Part shown: positions 1-12,186 of the stretch, piece after piece
Position numbering within the stretch: the stretch's first letter is position 1
How the letters are laid out: each line of letters begins with the position of its first letter
NCBI GenBank assembly: GCA_020631735.1
Contig: CM036170.1
Coordinates: 67,533,737 to 67,597,736 of the forward strand
Reading direction: 5' to 3'
DNA: 64,000 bases
Source of the DNA: Saccharum officinarum
Lineage: Eukaryota; Streptophyta; Magnoliopsida; Poales; Poaceae
The notes under the pieces: model-generated
Seen by the model: only the letters and a program-made list of their open reading frames with translations
Told to the model about the DNA's origin: nothing
The model's database searches: none
Position numbers and translations under genes: made by a program

Positions 1-3000
1 CCGCTCGCCCCGCGCCTCGCTGTCCGCCGCGGCAGAACGCGCCCGCCGCGCGGCGGCCGCATGCCGACGATGCCCCCGTGTGGCCGCCCGTGGACCCCGC
101 GCGTGCTCCGCCTCAAATCTCTGCGTGCGTCCGGTCTCCATCCCACTCGCCACTCACTCGCTCCCTCTTTCCCTTCCTCCGGAGAAAACCGAGCGGGAGC
201 GTCGCTCACCACCGCCATCCTCGCCTTCACCGCCGTGTTCCGACACCGGTGGACCACCACCGTTCGATTGGTCGTGCATGAAGCTCCGCCACCTTCTCCT
301 CTCCTCTGAACGGACCTCCGTTTGCCTTGTTCACCTCCGGTAAGGCTCAATCGAGCTCTTTCCGCCGCGTCACCATGACGGGCCCACCGAGCTCGTGCTC
401 CGCCCACCGTCTTCCTCGCTCCCTCTCCATCCCCCTGAGCTTCTCTCTCGAGTTCGCTACCTCCTCACGAACACTGTGCGCGCGCTCGCTGGACGGGTCA
501 TGGCCGGAGATGGTCGTTGGCCGTCGGCCACTGCCACGCCGTCGCGGCTCCGAACGCCGACGAGGACGCCCTATCTCCCCCCCGTCGGTCGTCACTGGGC
601 CACGCCCTGTGGGCCGCGCCTCCGAGCGGGCCTGCTCACTCTTTCCCCCGCACGCGTGAACCAGGCCGAGAACGGCCACGGGCCGGTTTACTCCCACGGG
701 CCGGCCCAGTTTCAATAATGAAAATCGTTTTCTGTTTTCTTTTATTATTCATGATGAAAAATATTGTGGAAAATGTTTTTGTATTCATTTGAGCTCTAAA
801 AATTGTAAAATAAATTTTTATGGACTCATTGGAACCAGATCTATAATATAAAAATATTGCATGTCATTTTTGGGATACTTTTCTGTAGAGCTTTAATTAA
901 TTCTTGATGTTGCTGATATCTTGTAAAATGGTTAGTAAATCCTATATGTATCAGAAAAATATGATTTCAAGTTTGTTAATCTTCTTATATCATGTACTTC
1001 CTAGGAAAAATATGTTTCATGCATGTGTTGTGGAAAACTTTGGAGGAGTAGTTCAAGTACCTTTAATGGCTGATTTTTGTTATTTTTGCTAGAGAGCAAA
1101 CTTTGTATAAAGCATGCATGTGATAATTTTTGTACAGTCATAGTATGCTATGAAGAACCTAGGAAAAATATTAATTCTGTTGTTTGACACTTTTCATAGT
1201 ACAAAGTAATTTCATGCTCATTTTTATGCTATAGCTTGTCATTTTTGTATAGGATAGTTTACTTATCCAAATGCCATGAAATTTTTATGGTAGTCGGTTT
1301 AGGGTAGTATTATGCTACTGTAATTTTCTTAGATTTTTAGGAGCATCAAAAATATATGTTGCTATTCAAACCTATTATTATTTAGGGTTTAAGCAAGTGT
1401 TGCTTTAAGTGTGATTAAGAAATTAGTAAAGCTTTGGTATATCTTCGAAGCATTTCATAAGATATGTTAACTTAACATAATAGTAGTAGAAGAGAATGCA
1501 GTAGATGACATGTGCTTGTAGTGTATAGTTTCTTGGATGATGTTGACTACCTTGCATTTCAACATATCCATTGCATTCATCTCCTTCGATGCACGTTTGC
1601 ATAATCACTTACGCGCATTGCATCATATAGGATCGCAAACCGAGAACCCAATCGTCTTACCCGAGGAGCCAGAGGAGCAGCTCGAGGTGCAGCAGCAGGA
1701 GGTGACCGAAGCCGAAGAGGAGGTCGGTGAAGAGCTCCCAGAGTGCCCCGACCACCGTCCGAGCTCTTTTGAGAGAGGCAAGCCCCGGAGCATTTCTCTC
1801 CCGGTTTGCAAATAATTTATTATTAACTTTACTTAATTTGATGCATTACGTTTAGGAGTTGTTTGTAAACGTTGCTGCATTATACCTTGCTTACCTTTGT
1901 TATATTATATCCTTGTTACTCTGGTATCTGTAGTCGAGTCAATGCTTAGCTGGCTTAGACCGGTAGAAGTCAGGTGATTTCCTATCACCTGCGAGCTATA
2001 GGTGGTTACCTGGATCTGCTTGGATGACTATGAAGTCATGGTATAACTAAGTGTGAAATGAATTTGAGACCGGGCGGAAACTTGCAGGGTTTCGGACTGT
2101 AGTGTTTTCCGTCTGTGTCGATTAAGGACCGACCGTTGTTGTCCCTCGGGTCATGTTGAACGCATACCTCACATTTAGCTGGCCGGATAAAGTACCTTCC
2201 GACCGCGAAACTGGGAGATTATACGGGCCGAGTGAATTGCCCGCAACGCACTGTTCCGGAGCAGTAGTGGCAGGATACGGGGTCGCGATGATAAGGCCAA
2301 AGAGCAGTCGGGTGGCCCCCGGGTACAAGTGGTTCCTGGCAAGCTCGCGACTTTACCTGAATGGTTGACTTGGTGACCAACACCTCACTTTAGCGGGTGA
2401 GTGAGGTTTGTGTGAGGAATAACTTACCAGCTGGTTAATAATCGATTCGAATCGCCATCGTTCACTGGATAGTGAACACTTGACTTGAGCTACTTCATCG
2501 TAGTAATCTTGATGAATCACGTGGATAGTTATGTGGAAGATGACATGATAACTATTGTTAATGATCAATGGTAATCCTTACTTGCTTAATTACATGTTAC
2601 TCTAGCACCAGTGCAAACATAGTTGACAGGGTAATAAAGAGTTAATTACTGCATGCTTTTGGAAAGGAATTGTTAAGTTAAAAATGCTTTTCTTGCAAAT
2701 GAGTCAGCTACCCCACCAGAAAGCCTATCATGATTCCTTGGTGTCTTTTATTTCTGGTTTATGATGGGTAAGTCTAGCTGAGTACCTTCTCGTACAGGCT
2801 TTGTTCCCACTTGTTGCAGATGGGCAGATGTATTACGGCTACTGTATCAACCGCCTCTATCCTGCGATGGGCGAAGCTTAGGACCATGGGCAATGGTCAT
2901 TCGCTACTTCTCGTCTGATGCTTTTGCTGCAGATGATCACAAGCTGGCACTTTATTTCAAAATGTTGTGTGTGTGCGTGATTTGAACTACCGCTTCCGCT

Positions 3001-3245
3001 AGTTTTATTCGAACCTGGTTTGTAATAACTATGTTTAAACTCCGAGATATTTTATGCCACGAACATTTATGTAACTTATGATGGTGACCGCTAAACTTAG
3101 TACGATCTTGGATGTTATGTGAAATGGTTTGAAATTCGTCGAGATTTCACGGACTACCGGGTTATACGGGCTTAAGTTTGTTAAATTGTCCTTCCGTTGG
3201 ATGATTTTTCTACTTAATCTCGTATAATTGGGCGGTTCTGTTACA
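1..3245. mobile_element. Gypsy-type long LTR, one end (continues left of window)
   Basis: No coding gene is visible. The block ends at 3245 in GGCGGTTCTGTTACA, an LTR-like CA end. Several landmarks recur in the same order at 58.7-60.94 kb: a GC-rich tract, an AT-rich tract, a GGTAGAAGTC motif (1961), a CGATTAAGGACC-type motif (about 2118), and the GGCGGTTCTG end. The distance from the GTAGAAGTC motif to the end is about 1.3 kb in both copies, so both are diverged members of one LTR family. The short acidic reading frame at 1537-1815 (Glu/Gln-rich) lies inside this block and is read as LTR content, not a gene. The Gypsy assignment is inference from the length and style of grass LTRs. Orientation is not certain. 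Confidence 0.55.
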
Positions 3246-3445
3246 TTTAGGGACCTGCGGTGATCACCTTGAAAGTTCAGGAACCAGGATGACACCATCA
3301 GCAAAGTTTAGGTACATGCGGTGATCACCTTAAAAGTTCAGGAACATGGATGACACCGTCTGTCAACTTTAGGGACCCACAGATATCACTTTAAAAGTTT
3401 AGGGACCTGGATGACACCGCCGGCTAAGTTCAGGGACCGCGGTGA
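3246..3445. repeat. 61-bp degenerate minisatellite, about 3.3 copies
   Basis: Units begin with TTTAGG or TTCAGG at 3246, 3307, 3368 and about 3429. They share a core reading like GGTGATCACCTTAAAAGTTC and GGATGACACCG. Period is 61 bp, with about 80-90% identity by eye. The array starts directly after the LTR end. Confidence 0.8.
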
Positions 3446-3589
3446 ATTTTGCTCTTCAAATTATATGCAAGATTAGATCATGAAACTTCTATCAATGGAT
3501 TTGTATTTATTTAAAGTGCCTCGAGATTATAATGGATTTGTATTTAAAGTGCATCTGAGATTATATTTTTGGAAAGTTTGTGTTCTGGC

Positions 3590-4340
3590 CCCTGTCTAGC
3601 AGTCCAATTATGATTTTATCCTTTTTTTTAACTTTGTGATTTTGCCCTCGCTATTTTCGTTTGGCCCTGCTTTGGATGTCTGTTACATGAGGATGAAACA
3701 AATAAATTAAAAAAAGATACAAAATCTGTAAACACAAAAGGAAAAAAGACAAAACTGCCCCTTATTAGCCTATCCCTCATCCGACCAGAAGGAAAACGCA
3801 CGTGTGGGCTTTCTCGCGGGCAACGGCTGCATCGGTGGAGCATCCGAGGCATCTACACCCCCATTGGCTCCTGACGTAGACAGCATGGTTCAGTTTATTT
3901 GAGGATGAAGTAATTTGAAATAATTGCAAATGATAACAAATATATTTGATAAAATCTAACCATTTTTTGTTAAAATACAATGTTTTATTCCAAATCAAGG
4001 GTAAAATCACAAACAAACATAAAAACTAGGGGCAAAATCACATGGACATATTTGTCCTTTTGTGTAAAAGTTAACACTAACAGGGGAGGATGACATAATA
4101 GAGACGGAGTGCCCGGTTGAACTGCCTGCAGCTGCGGCTGCAGCAGCTGTAGGCATTATCTACAGTGAAATCACTATGCAAAATGCCTATGGCTGTAGCA
4201 GCTGCAACTAGTGCAGCCGAGCAGAGTTAAAGTGGTGCTTCCTTTTGAAAATCCAGGGGTAAATTCACAAAGTTTTTAAAAAAGAGGCAAAACCACAATT
4301 TCGACACAAAACAAGGGTATATATGCAAGAGCCCCTATTT
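3590..4340. mobile_element. Possible MULE/MITE-like element with long imperfect inverted ends
   Basis: The left arm (3590-3660) contains a T-run then AACTTTGTGATTTTGCCC. The right arm (4250-4335), reverse-complemented, contains a T-run then AAACTTTGTGAATTTACCCC and an outer GGGGCTCTTGCA. The arms are therefore inverted copies of each other about 0.7 kb apart. No transposase and no clear target duplication were seen. The middle holds a CTGCAG-rich stretch (4125-4225). Confidence 0.35.
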
Positions 4341-5400
4341 TTTTTCTAGCAAATGATGATATATAGTAAGAACTTTTAATAGGCATTTATTCTAAATTTC
4401 TAAATTCAAAATGCCCAATCCTTTTTATGTTCCATCTAGCAATTCTGTATTTCTTTTTATGTTCATATCTTTGCCCAAAAAAAATCTAGATGTACAATAA
4501 TCTAGATTTTTAAGGATTGCTTTAGGAATTTTAAAAAACGAGACCATGAACATTATTGGCAAGCTCAATAAAACCGAAGAGATCACACCAATCTACAACC
4601 TACTGACAACAACTTTCCCTTCCAGATGCTGAGTTTGTTTTGGAACCATTCCTCAATTAAATTCCAATCTTTATTCAAAATTTAACTATAATGCATTGAT
4701 ATTTCTAAATACCTAAAAGAGAAATTAATTTGCCCTTCCAACAGCTCACTTCGGTACAAGCAACGCATTTCTTCATGGCAAATAGAGCTCAAGGATGCCT
4801 CATGGCTTTTGGATTGTTCACTCTTGTTCATTTATCTTCTCTGCACATCCATGATCCTCTAAGTTCAGAACAGATTTGATCACATCAGTGATGAGCCTCT
4901 AAGTTCTTCATCTCCTTATTCACTCATGGGCATCGCTTGATCTTTGCTGTAGGCTGGTCAAGGAATTCCAATCCCCCAAGTGCATCACAGCTGCAATAAT
5001 ATGTAAGTACTATATCATTTAAATCATTATAGACAGAGAAAAACCAATGAATCAGGGATTAATTATCCTAGGGAGATATATGCATGTGCTGCAAATTGGA
5101 CATTTGCCATGCTGTTAGTGCGTCATTTTGTTTCTGACAAAAAGAAACAAGAGAATTACCTTAATTTTTTTTTGCTTGCTGGCAACCAGTTCAAGGTAGC
5201 TGTTGATATGCGGGCGTAAGAAGCAACAACAATGGCGTTGGTACTTGGCAGCATGTAGTTAGCATGTCCCTTACAAATGTATAACACCTCAATTCAAAAT
5301 TCTCAGCAGTAATCCAATTGGAAATTGGATACCTGAACATTAACGCACATCGGCACTTGACCTGGGAACCATTTGTTGAGAACAAAAAAATTATCATGAA
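4341..5400. other. AT-rich intergenic region
   Basis: No convincing coding frame, RNA gene or repeat was recognised in this interval. Confidence 0.5.
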
Positions 5401-6421
5401 ATAGGTTATCCAGTGAATCTAAACGAGGAAAAAGAGTCTCTCTAGAGGTTAAACTAGTATAAGAAACTCACCTAATCACGTGCTAGCATGCTGAACAACT
5501 CTAGCAGGTGACCCATACAAGGCAAGTAGGGTCTACACTACTTTCACCCTGTTCTCAACAAGCTCTAGCGAGGGTCTGTGAATGTAAGGCCCCTGCAGCC
5601 TGAGTTTGCGAGGGTAGCCTTGTCCCCGCCTGCTGCTGTGACTGCTACCTCATAACTCATGACAAATTATCTCATATCGGAGTTGCCATCATATTTTGGT
5701 AAATTTTGAGGATAGTACCCTGGCCATGGGTAGCAGAAATGAGTAGAGTACACGCCTGGCGTAAGTTTAATAGTTAATTACACCTAATATGGGCAGCAAA
5801 TCTATCTTCTTCTGAGAAGCGAAACTTACACAGATGCCCAACTTCCTTGAAGGTTGCAGTGAATCAGCTGCCAGACGGTTGTGAGCTGTTGAACACCACC
5901 TCAATCCTATGCTTCCAAAGCTGCCTGCATACAAAAGGTGCAGCAAGGTGTCAGAGTGTAGGTCTGGTAGCTTTGCCGACTTGTTCAAGGACCAGAGCAT
6001 TCTGATTTGTCACATTGATGCCAATGTGAGTATTTTTTTTCTTTGATTTGAAACAATAATCAAGAGTGTTGAATCATTTTTGTTTGAGAAGCAAGGCTTG
6101 TGAGTACATTTGACACAATGTAACCAATCGTTCTTCGCACAAACTTTGTCAAACTTAGGGTTATTGGACTTTTGGGCAACTGAAAATTCCTATATTTTAG
6201 GGTGAAAATCACTGCATGCATACTTTAATATGTTTGAAGCAAAAACAGGAAACCTCAACTCCAACCACAACGAGCAGACCTAAACAAAGGGTTTAGAGAC
6301 AAATGACCACCAAAAAGAAGAAAAGAAAAGAAGGAATAGGTTTTCTGGTGAATCGAATCTACACACGGAGAAACGGGCTCATGGTTAGAGGCTAATATAG
6401 TACAACAAACTCACCAATCGC
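5400..6421 (-). other. Probable 3' flank/3'UTR of the NLR with possible non-coding exons
   Basis: Two related stretches of about 80 bp occur at 5402-5478 and 6337-6419. Each carries a minus-strand splice-donor-like GTGAGTTT. The second lies 10 bases beyond the NLR stop codon (6422-6424), so an intron in the 3'UTR is possible. No protein of recognised family is encoded here. Everything beyond the two related stretches is inference. Confidence 0.3.
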
Positions 6422-9400
6422 CTACCCAATCCTCAAAACAGGGATGTGGGAGATGAGATGCCAGTCCTCCCCGATTTCTTTATCGCAGCGCCTCTCTAGA
6501 TGAGGACAGCCACTGATCTCCAATCGTTGCAGAGCGGTGAGGTCCTTTGTCCACTCCGGCAAGGATCTGATGCCCGGGCAAGACACAATCTCAAACTTCT
6601 CAAGGGAGGAGGTGAGGCGGCATAAGGATTGGGGAAGGCAACTTAGGCTGGGCAGTTCCCAAATCCTGAATTTGCCTAGGCAGTGGAGCTCACCTAGGCA
6701 TTCAGGCAGTTCCCCAATTGCATCGCACAGCCCTATCTCGAGCACTTGCAGGGACATGAGGCAGCACAAGGATTGGGGAAGATGGGTCAGGCTATCCAAA
6801 CCCCAAATCTTGAATTTGCGTAGGCGGTGGAGCTCACCCAGACATTCGGGTAGTTCACCGAGCACATCGCAGCATCCTATGCTGAGCTCCTTGAGGGACC
6901 TAAGGTGGCACAAGGATTTGGGAAGGCAAGTCAAGACTGGCAAACGGTCAACCTCGAGCCTACATAGAGAGCATAGCTCTCCCAAGCTTTCCGGAAACTG
7001 GACAAGCGCCTCACACTCTTGTATTTCGAGCTCTTGGAGGGAGGTGAGGCGACCTATTGACTTGGGAAGGCTGCATAAGCTATTACACTTCTTGATGGTC
7101 ATCTTTTGCAGCGAACAGAGTTCCCCTAGGCACTCAGGCAGTTCGGTTAGATCATTGCAGCAGAAAATCACCAACGACTCAAGTGCCGACATGTGCTGGA
7201 GCATCTCCGACCCACATCCAGCAGATCCTAATCCAGGTGATAATGGCAACGATGATTTCATACGCAGTAGTTCAACCACCTTCAGGTGGCTATAAGATGG
7301 TGGAGAAGTAGAGTAGGATGAAGAGGACCATTGGCCTTGGCATGGATACAGCAGCATGTTGATGTTGCATGTGTCCAACTGCAAGTGCTCTAGTGAATCC
7401 GGGAAGTATGGCTTTACCCTCAATTTAGGACAACAATATATATCCAAATCTGTAAGATGACTACCAATTTGCACTTGTCCTGATTGATGAGGATTATAGT
7501 TGTTGCAGCCCTCTCCCTCCTCGTTGCCAAAAAAGGTCCTGTTTGGTACCATCCACACCTCTCCTAGACTACACAATCCCTCCATTTTTAACTTCACAAG
7601 CGAAGGGAATGGTCCTCCACTTATGCTCTCAAGAGCAGGCATATCCTTCAGATGAAGCTTCTCCAAACAAGGCAACTGCACAAGCCCATCCAATTGCTTC
7701 AAGTTTGGGAAATCAAACAGAATCATCTTGGTCAAAAAGGGGAATTGACGAGACCCCTGTACTCCACCACCGACTTGCTTCAACATCCACCATGCAAATT
7801 GTCCACCTCCATACATTCTTATCGTAAGTTGTTTGATCCCTAATGGAGGTTCCAGACCATCCAATACAGCGACCTCATGTTCGTCATTCAAACTCCTATG
7901 ACGAGGCCCCCATGAAAGTTCCAGCTCATGTAAATTTTCCTTTTGTTTCAAGCATGCCCTGCGTGCATCACATGAATCCATCAAGCGTCCAAGAAAATTG
8001 ATAGTTAGTTTCCCACTTATCCTCGATAAAGTTTCTAGCTCTGAGATTCGTGCATATTTTACATCGAATTCCACACAAAAAGAATTAAGTTTTTCTAGTC
8101 GAGTGAGCTGCCCAATGCCAGATGGTATGGCTATATATTTATCTAGTTCCAATGCTTTAATCTTTGTCAAGTTCCCTATGCCTTCAGGGAACTCTGTTGG
8201 CATGTTCCTCTCAAGTTTCAAATACTCAAGATTTTCTAGAGTTGTGATACTTGATGGTAGCCTAACAATCCCGGTGCAAACTAGTCTCAACACTCTTAGT
8301 CTTTTGTTCCTACCTATAGAATTTGGCAGCTCCTTAAATGCAGTGCAATCTGTGAAATCCAGAGTTGAAAGCATGTCACAATCACCAATAGAATCTGGTA
8401 AAGTCTTCAGCCTATAACACCCTGTTAGGCTCAGTGTTCTTAACTTTTTCAGCATCCCAATGGATTTAGGCAACTCAAGAAGACTGCTTGATTTTATGTA
8501 AAGAGCTTGCATGCTCCAAATATCTGAAATAGCTTCAGGGAGTGCCTCACATTTCAACTGAGACATTTCAAGATATTTCAGATTTTTTACCTGAAATATG
8601 GATGTCAACACTGCTGTTGACGAAATAGAATTCAGAATGATACTGCGCAAGTGCTTTGTGTTCTTCAGTGCCTTGCCAAATTTTATGCCATCTCCCTTAT
8701 CAACATATATAACACGTGCATTTTCAAAAACCTCTTCAGGCAAAAGTTTTCTTGGTTGTTCAATTAAAGAAAAGTATCTGTAGCCTCTTGTGTAACTGGT
8801 TGCATCCTCTTGCATAATAGTTGAAATTTCCTCACACAAGATGGACCGGGCAAGATCATGAAACAAATCATGCATCTTGCATCTCACCACCCCTTCATAT
8901 TCCTCCACATCTTGTAAAAAGAACAATTGTACAAGTGAGTTAAAGTACATGTGGCCAATATGCTCCAAATCATCAACTCCAGGACTCAAACTGATCATAT
9001 CATGGGCAATCCATTGGTCAATCAATTGTTGTTTATAGATCAGATGACCTTTAGGAAATAATGAACACATTGTGAAACACTGCTTCAGATGGGAAGGCAA
9101 ATTTAAATAGCTCAAATTCAAGCATGCAGATACTGCTTCACCCTCAACATCTAACAAAATGTCTCTCATGGCCTGCCACTCTCCTATTAGTTCCTTGTCA
9201 GCAAGAGAACCTGCAAGAACTTTAATTGCTAGCGGCAACCCACAACATGCTTGAATAATCTCTTTTGCAACCAATGTAAAGTCAGAATCCAAAAATTTCG
9301 CAGGCATCCTAAAGCTTTGTTGGAACAGATGCCAGCTATCATCCTGAGATAAGCGTGGCAAACATAACTGGTATGTGGATCGCACTGCTTCTGCAACTTT

Positions 9401-10342
9401 TATACTGCGAGTAGTGAGTAAAAGGCCACTTCCAGGTGCGCCAGTTTTCAGATAGCCCATTATTTCTCCCCACTTATTTTGGGACTCAGTCCAAACATCA
9501 TCCATTACAATCAGAAACTTCTTCTGAGTCAACCCCCCTTGGATTCTTTTGCTCATATACGGCAAAGAAGGCTGTCCAGTATCTTTATCAGCAAAAGCCT
9601 CAAACAGTTTCTTGATGAGCTTTTCAGAATCAAATTCTTGTGACACATGAACCCATAGTCTTACTTCAAAATGCTTCTCTATTGTTTCACCATCATTGAA
9701 AATCAGTTTATCCAGGGCAGTTTTCCCAGAGCCACCAAGTCCAACAATGGAAACTACCTTGATTTCCTGTTTGTCATTAGTCTCTACCAGATTAGATATT
9801 ATTAGGTGCATCTCTTGGTCTCTTCCAAGTATTGTTGCCTCATCCCCGACAGGCAATGTTTGCATATTGACAACTGACATGTTTATATGGCTAACAAGAT
9901 CATGTCCAAATATTGCAGTCAATTCAGTTCTTTGCTTCACAATCTTAGCAAATCTCTTATTGATTTTCTTGATCTTTTTGGCCGCCTTGCATTGAAATAT
10001 AAATGATTCAGTTTTTGTGTGCAGGTACCTGGACACAAATCCACCACCACCATTAGCGTCATGTTTCTCAGCCTTTAGCTGGAACTCATCCACAACATTA
10101 TCAACATCGTAAGCCACTTGTTTCAATTTTTTGAGCCATGGAGCATCCCCTGTAGCTCTATCTTCTGCTGTTCCCAGCCGACAATTGATCTCCTGAACCA
10201 GATCTTGGAGCTCCTGGAGGTCCTTTTTCGCACTCACTATAGAGCTGTACTCTTTGATGACCAATGGAGCTAACTTGTTTCCCACAACCTTCAGTATTCC
10301 AGTTATTGCAGCAGACAGTGCAGCGGCTTCCATGCCAACCAT
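6422..10342 (-). CDS. CC-NBS-LRR (NLR) disease-resistance protein
   Basis: This intracellular immune receptor family senses pathogen effectors and triggers defence. The open frame is 1311 codons from 10357. I prefer the Met at 10342 (frame residue 6), because the bases just upstream read as a splice acceptor (TGTACAG then GGCAAAC). Order in the protein: Rx_N coiled-coil with DVDNVVDEF (about 84-92); P-loop GLGGSGKT (206-213); kinase-2 FLIVMDDVW (281-289); RNBS-B LLLTTR; GLPL (373-376); RNBS-D CFTMCSLFP; MHD (495-497); then leucine-rich repeats from about residue 560 to the end. All NB-ARC motifs look intact, and length is normal for a monocot NLR. One small oddity is that the P-loop is followed by ALDK instead of the usual TLA. 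The C-terminal LRRs contain a near-regular 48-residue repeat. No kinase, WRKY or BED domain is fused. Confidence 0.93.
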   Translation of the reverse strand: MVGMEAAALSAAITGILKVVGNKLAPLVIKEYSSIVSAKKDLQELQDLVQEINCRLGTAEDRATGDAPWLKKLKQVAYDVDNVVDEFQLKAEKHDANGGGGFVSRYLHTKTESFIFQCKAAKKIKKINKRFAKIVKQRTELTAIFGHDLVSHINMSVVNMQTLPVGDEATILGRDQEMHLIISNLVETNDKQEIKVVSIVGLGGSGKTALDKLIFNDGETIEKHFEVRLWVHVSQEFDSEKLIKKLFEAFADKDTGQPSLPYMSKRIQGGLTQKKFLIVMDDVWTESQNKWGEIMGYLKTGAPGSGLLLTTRSIKVAEAVRSTYQLCLPRLSQDDSWHLFQQSFRMPAKFLDSDFTLVAKEIIQACCGLPLAIKVLAGSLADKELIGEWQAMRDILLDVEGEAVSACLNLSYLNLPSHLKQCFTMCSLFPKGHLIYKQQLIDQWIAHDMISLSPGVDDLEHIGHMYFNSLVQLFFLQDVEEYEGVVRCKMHDLFHDLARSILCEEISTIMQEDATSYTRGYRYFSLIEQPRKLLPEEVFENARVIYVDKGDGIKFGKALKNTKHLRSIILNSISSTAVLTSIFQVKNLKYLEMSQLKCEALPEAISDIWSMQALYIKSSSLLELPKSIGMLKKLRTLSLTGCYRLKTLPDSIGDCDMLSTLDFTDCTAFKELPNSIGRNKRLRVLRLVCTGIVRLPSSITTLENLEYLKLERNMPTEFPEGIGNLTKIKALELDKYIAIPSGIGQLTRLEKLNSFCVEFDVKYARISELETLSRISGKLTINFLGRLMDSCDARRACLKQKENLHELELSWGPRHRSLNDEHEVAVLDGLEPPLGIKQLTIRMYGGGQFAWWMLKQVGGGVQGSRQFPFLTKMILFDFPNLKQLDGLVQLPCLEKLHLKDMPALESISGGPFPSLVKLKMEGLCSLGEVWMVPNRTFFGNEEGEGCNNYNPHQSGQVQIGSHLTDLDIYCCPKLRVKPYFPDSLEHLQLDTCNINMLLYPCQGQWSSSSYSTSPPSYSHLKVVELLRMKSSLPLSPGLGSAGCGSEMLQHMSALESLVIFCCNDLTELPECLGELCSLQKMTIKKCNSLCSLPKSIGRLTSLQELEIQECEALVQFPESLGELCSLCRLEVDRLPVLTCLPKSLCHLRSLKELSIGCCDVLGELPECLGELHRLRKFKIWGLDSLTHLPQSLCCLMSLQVLEIGLCDAIGELPECLGELHCLGKFRIWELPSLSCLPQSLCRLTSSLEKFEIVSCPGIRSLPEWTKDLTALQRLEISGCPHLERRCDKEIGEDWHLISHIPVLRIG
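6600..6960 (-). repeat. 144-bp tandem repeats in NLR LRR region
   Basis: Similar blocks are offset by 144 bp; for example AAATCCTGAATTTGCC at 6661 matches AAATCTTGAATTTGCG at 6805. Each unit encodes 48 residues centred on GELPECLGEL and LPQSLC. An older diverged unit continues toward 7100. Confidence 0.8.
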
Positions 10343-10382
10343 GTTTGCCCTGTACATTGAATTTTGACATAATCAGGTGTTT

Positions 10383-12186
10383 ACAACAACAACAACAACA
10401 ACATAGCCTTTTGTCCCAAGCAAGTTGGGGTAGGCTAGAGATGAAACCCAAAAGAGACGAGAAACAGGGAGACACATAAAGGGACATAAAGGGCACAAGA
10501 CAAAAAAGGTCACGGTTCAGGCACGTTGATTGCTAATCTCCAAGCGCTCCTGTCCATAGCTAAATCCTTGGGGATATTCCACTCCTTAAGATCTCTCTTA
10601 ACGGACTCATCCCAAGTTAGTTTAGGTCGACCTCTACCGCTCTTTACATTATCGGTCCGCTTTAGAACTCCACTACGCACCGGCGCCTCAGGAGGCCTCC
10701 GTTGGACATGTCCAAACCATCTCAACCGATGTTGAATCAATTTCTCCTCAATTGGTGCCACCCCAACCCTATCCCGAATATCGTCATTTCGTACTCTATC
10801 CCTCCTTGTGTGCCCACAACACCAACGCAACATACGCATCTCCGCTACACTCAATTGCTGGACATGTCGCCTTTTTGTAGGCCAACACTCAGCACCATAT
10901 AGCATCGCCGGACGAATCGCCGTCCTATAGAACTTACCTTTCAGCTTCTGAGGCACCCTTTTGTCACAGAGAACGCCAGAAGCTTGACGCCATTTCAACC
11001 AGCCGGCTGAAATTCTATGCCTAACATCTTCATCAATGTCTCCATCCTTTTGTAGCATCGACCCTAAATACCGAAAAGTATCCTTCTTGGCCACCACTTG
11101 CCCATCGAGGCTAACGTCTCCCTCCTCGTGCCTAGTCGCGCTGAAATCGCACCTTATGTACTCGGTCTTAGTCCTACTAAGTCTGAACCCTTTCGACTCT
11201 AACGTGTGCCTCCATAGTTCTAACTTCCTATTAACCCCCGCCCTACTGTCGTCAACTAGCACCACATCATCAGCAAAGAGCATACACCAAGGGATATCAC
11301 CTTGTATGTCCCTTGTGACCTCATCCATCACCAAAGCAAATAAATAAGGGCTCAAAGCTGACCCCTGATGCAGTCCTATTTTAATTGGAAAGTCACGGGT
11401 GTCGCCATCACATGTTCGGACAAACGTCACCACATCCCTGTACATATCCTTGATGAGGGTAACGTACTTAGTTGGGACTTTGTGCTTTTCCAAGGCCCAC
11501 CACATGACATTTCTCGGTACTTTGTCATATGCCTTCTCGAGGTCAATAAAGACCATGTGCAAGTCCTTCTTCTGTTCCCTATATCTCTCCATCAATTGTC
11601 GTAATAAGAAAATCGTCTCCATGGTTGACCTACCAGGCATGAACCCAAACTGATTTTGGGTCACATGTGTCACTCTCCTTAGGCGATGCTCGATAACCCT
11701 CTCCCAGAGCTTCATTGTATGACTCATCAACTTAATCCCACGGTAGTTAGTACAACTTTGAACATCTCCCTTGTTCTTGAAGATAGGTACTAATATACTT
11801 CTCCTCCATTCTTCAGACATCTTGTTTGACCGAAAAATAAGGTTAAAAAGCTTAGTTAACCATACTATCGCTCTGGCGCCTAGGTATCTCCACACCTCAA
11901 TGGGGATACCATCAGGGCCCATCGCTTTACCTCCCTTCATCCTCTTCAAAGCCTCTCTGATCTCTGCCTCCTGAATTCTCCTCACAAAGCGTCTGTTGGT
12001 ATCGTCAAATGAGTCGTCCAACTGAAGGGCAGGACCCTCATTCTCCCCATTAAACAGCTTGTCGAAGTACTCTCTCCATCTGTCCTTGATCTCCTCATCC
12101 TTCACCAGAAGTCGATCTGTCCCATCCTTGATGCATTTTATTTGGTTGATGTCCCTTGTCTTCCTCTCGCGGATTCTAGCCATCCT
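10383..12186 (-). mobile_element. 5'-truncated RTE-clade LINE with 14-bp target-site duplication
   Basis: The element is flanked by identical ATAATCAGGTGTTT at 10369-10382 and 12187-12200. On the minus strand it ends in a (GTTGTT)n tail (10383-10401), the simple-repeat tail typical of RTE non-LTR elements. It is 1.8 kb, so the 5' endonuclease half is missing, as expected for target-primed reverse transcription that stopped early. It has the same orientation as the NLR and lies about 30 bp upstream of the NLR's probable splice acceptor, so it is probably in the 5'UTR intron. Confidence 0.93.
10510..12183 (-). CDS. RTE-type reverse transcriptase (N-terminally truncated)
   Basis: The open frame runs from 12261, but its first 26 codons are host sequence plus target duplication. 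Element coding begins at the Met at 12183. Family motifs: [10 protein letters not shown] (about 115), [10 protein letters not shown] (about 158), [18 protein letters not shown] (238-250), [10 protein letters not shown] (297-306) and the catalytic FADD (329-332). A C-terminal region follows with [17 protein letters not shown], typical of plant LINE proteins. The N-terminal endonuclease is absent. The RT frame has no internal stop. The product would not be autonomous. Confidence 0.9.
   Translation of the reverse strand: MARIRERKTRDINQIKCIKDGTDRLLVKDEEIKDRWREYFDKLFNGENEGPALQLDDSFDDTNRRFVRRIQEAEIREALKRMKGGKAMGPDGIPIEVWRYLGARAIVWLTKLFNLIFRSNKMSEEWRRSILVPIFKNKGDVQSCTNYRGIKLMSHTMKLWERVIEHRLRRVTHVTQNQFGFMPGRSTMETIFLLRQLMERYREQKKDLHMVFIDLEKAYDKVPRNVMWWALEKHKVPTKYVTLIKDMYRDVVTFVRTCDGDTRDFPIKIGLHQGSALSPYLFALVMDEVTRDIQGDIPWCMLFADDVVLVDDSRAGVNRKLELWRHTLESKGFRLSRTKTEYIRCDFSATRHEEGDVSLDGQVVAKKDTFRYLGSMLQKDGDIDEDVRHRISAGWLKWRQASGVLCDKRVPQKLKGKFYRTAIRPAMLYGAECWPTKRRHVQQLSVAEMRMLRWCCGHTRRDRVRNDDIRDRVGVAPIEEKLIQHRLRWFGHVQRRPPEAPVRSGVLKRTDNVKSGRGRPKLTWDESVKRDLKEWNIPKDLAMDRSAWRLAINVPEP

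Noticed and set aside
1537..1815. Acidic Glu/Gln-rich 92-codon frame
   Set aside because: It lies in a long LTR block, with no start context or neighbours supporting a gene.
6537..7295. 252-codon plus-strand frame
   Set aside because: It is antisense to the LRR-coding part of the NLR. It is open because of the repeat's codon pattern and has no independent motifs.
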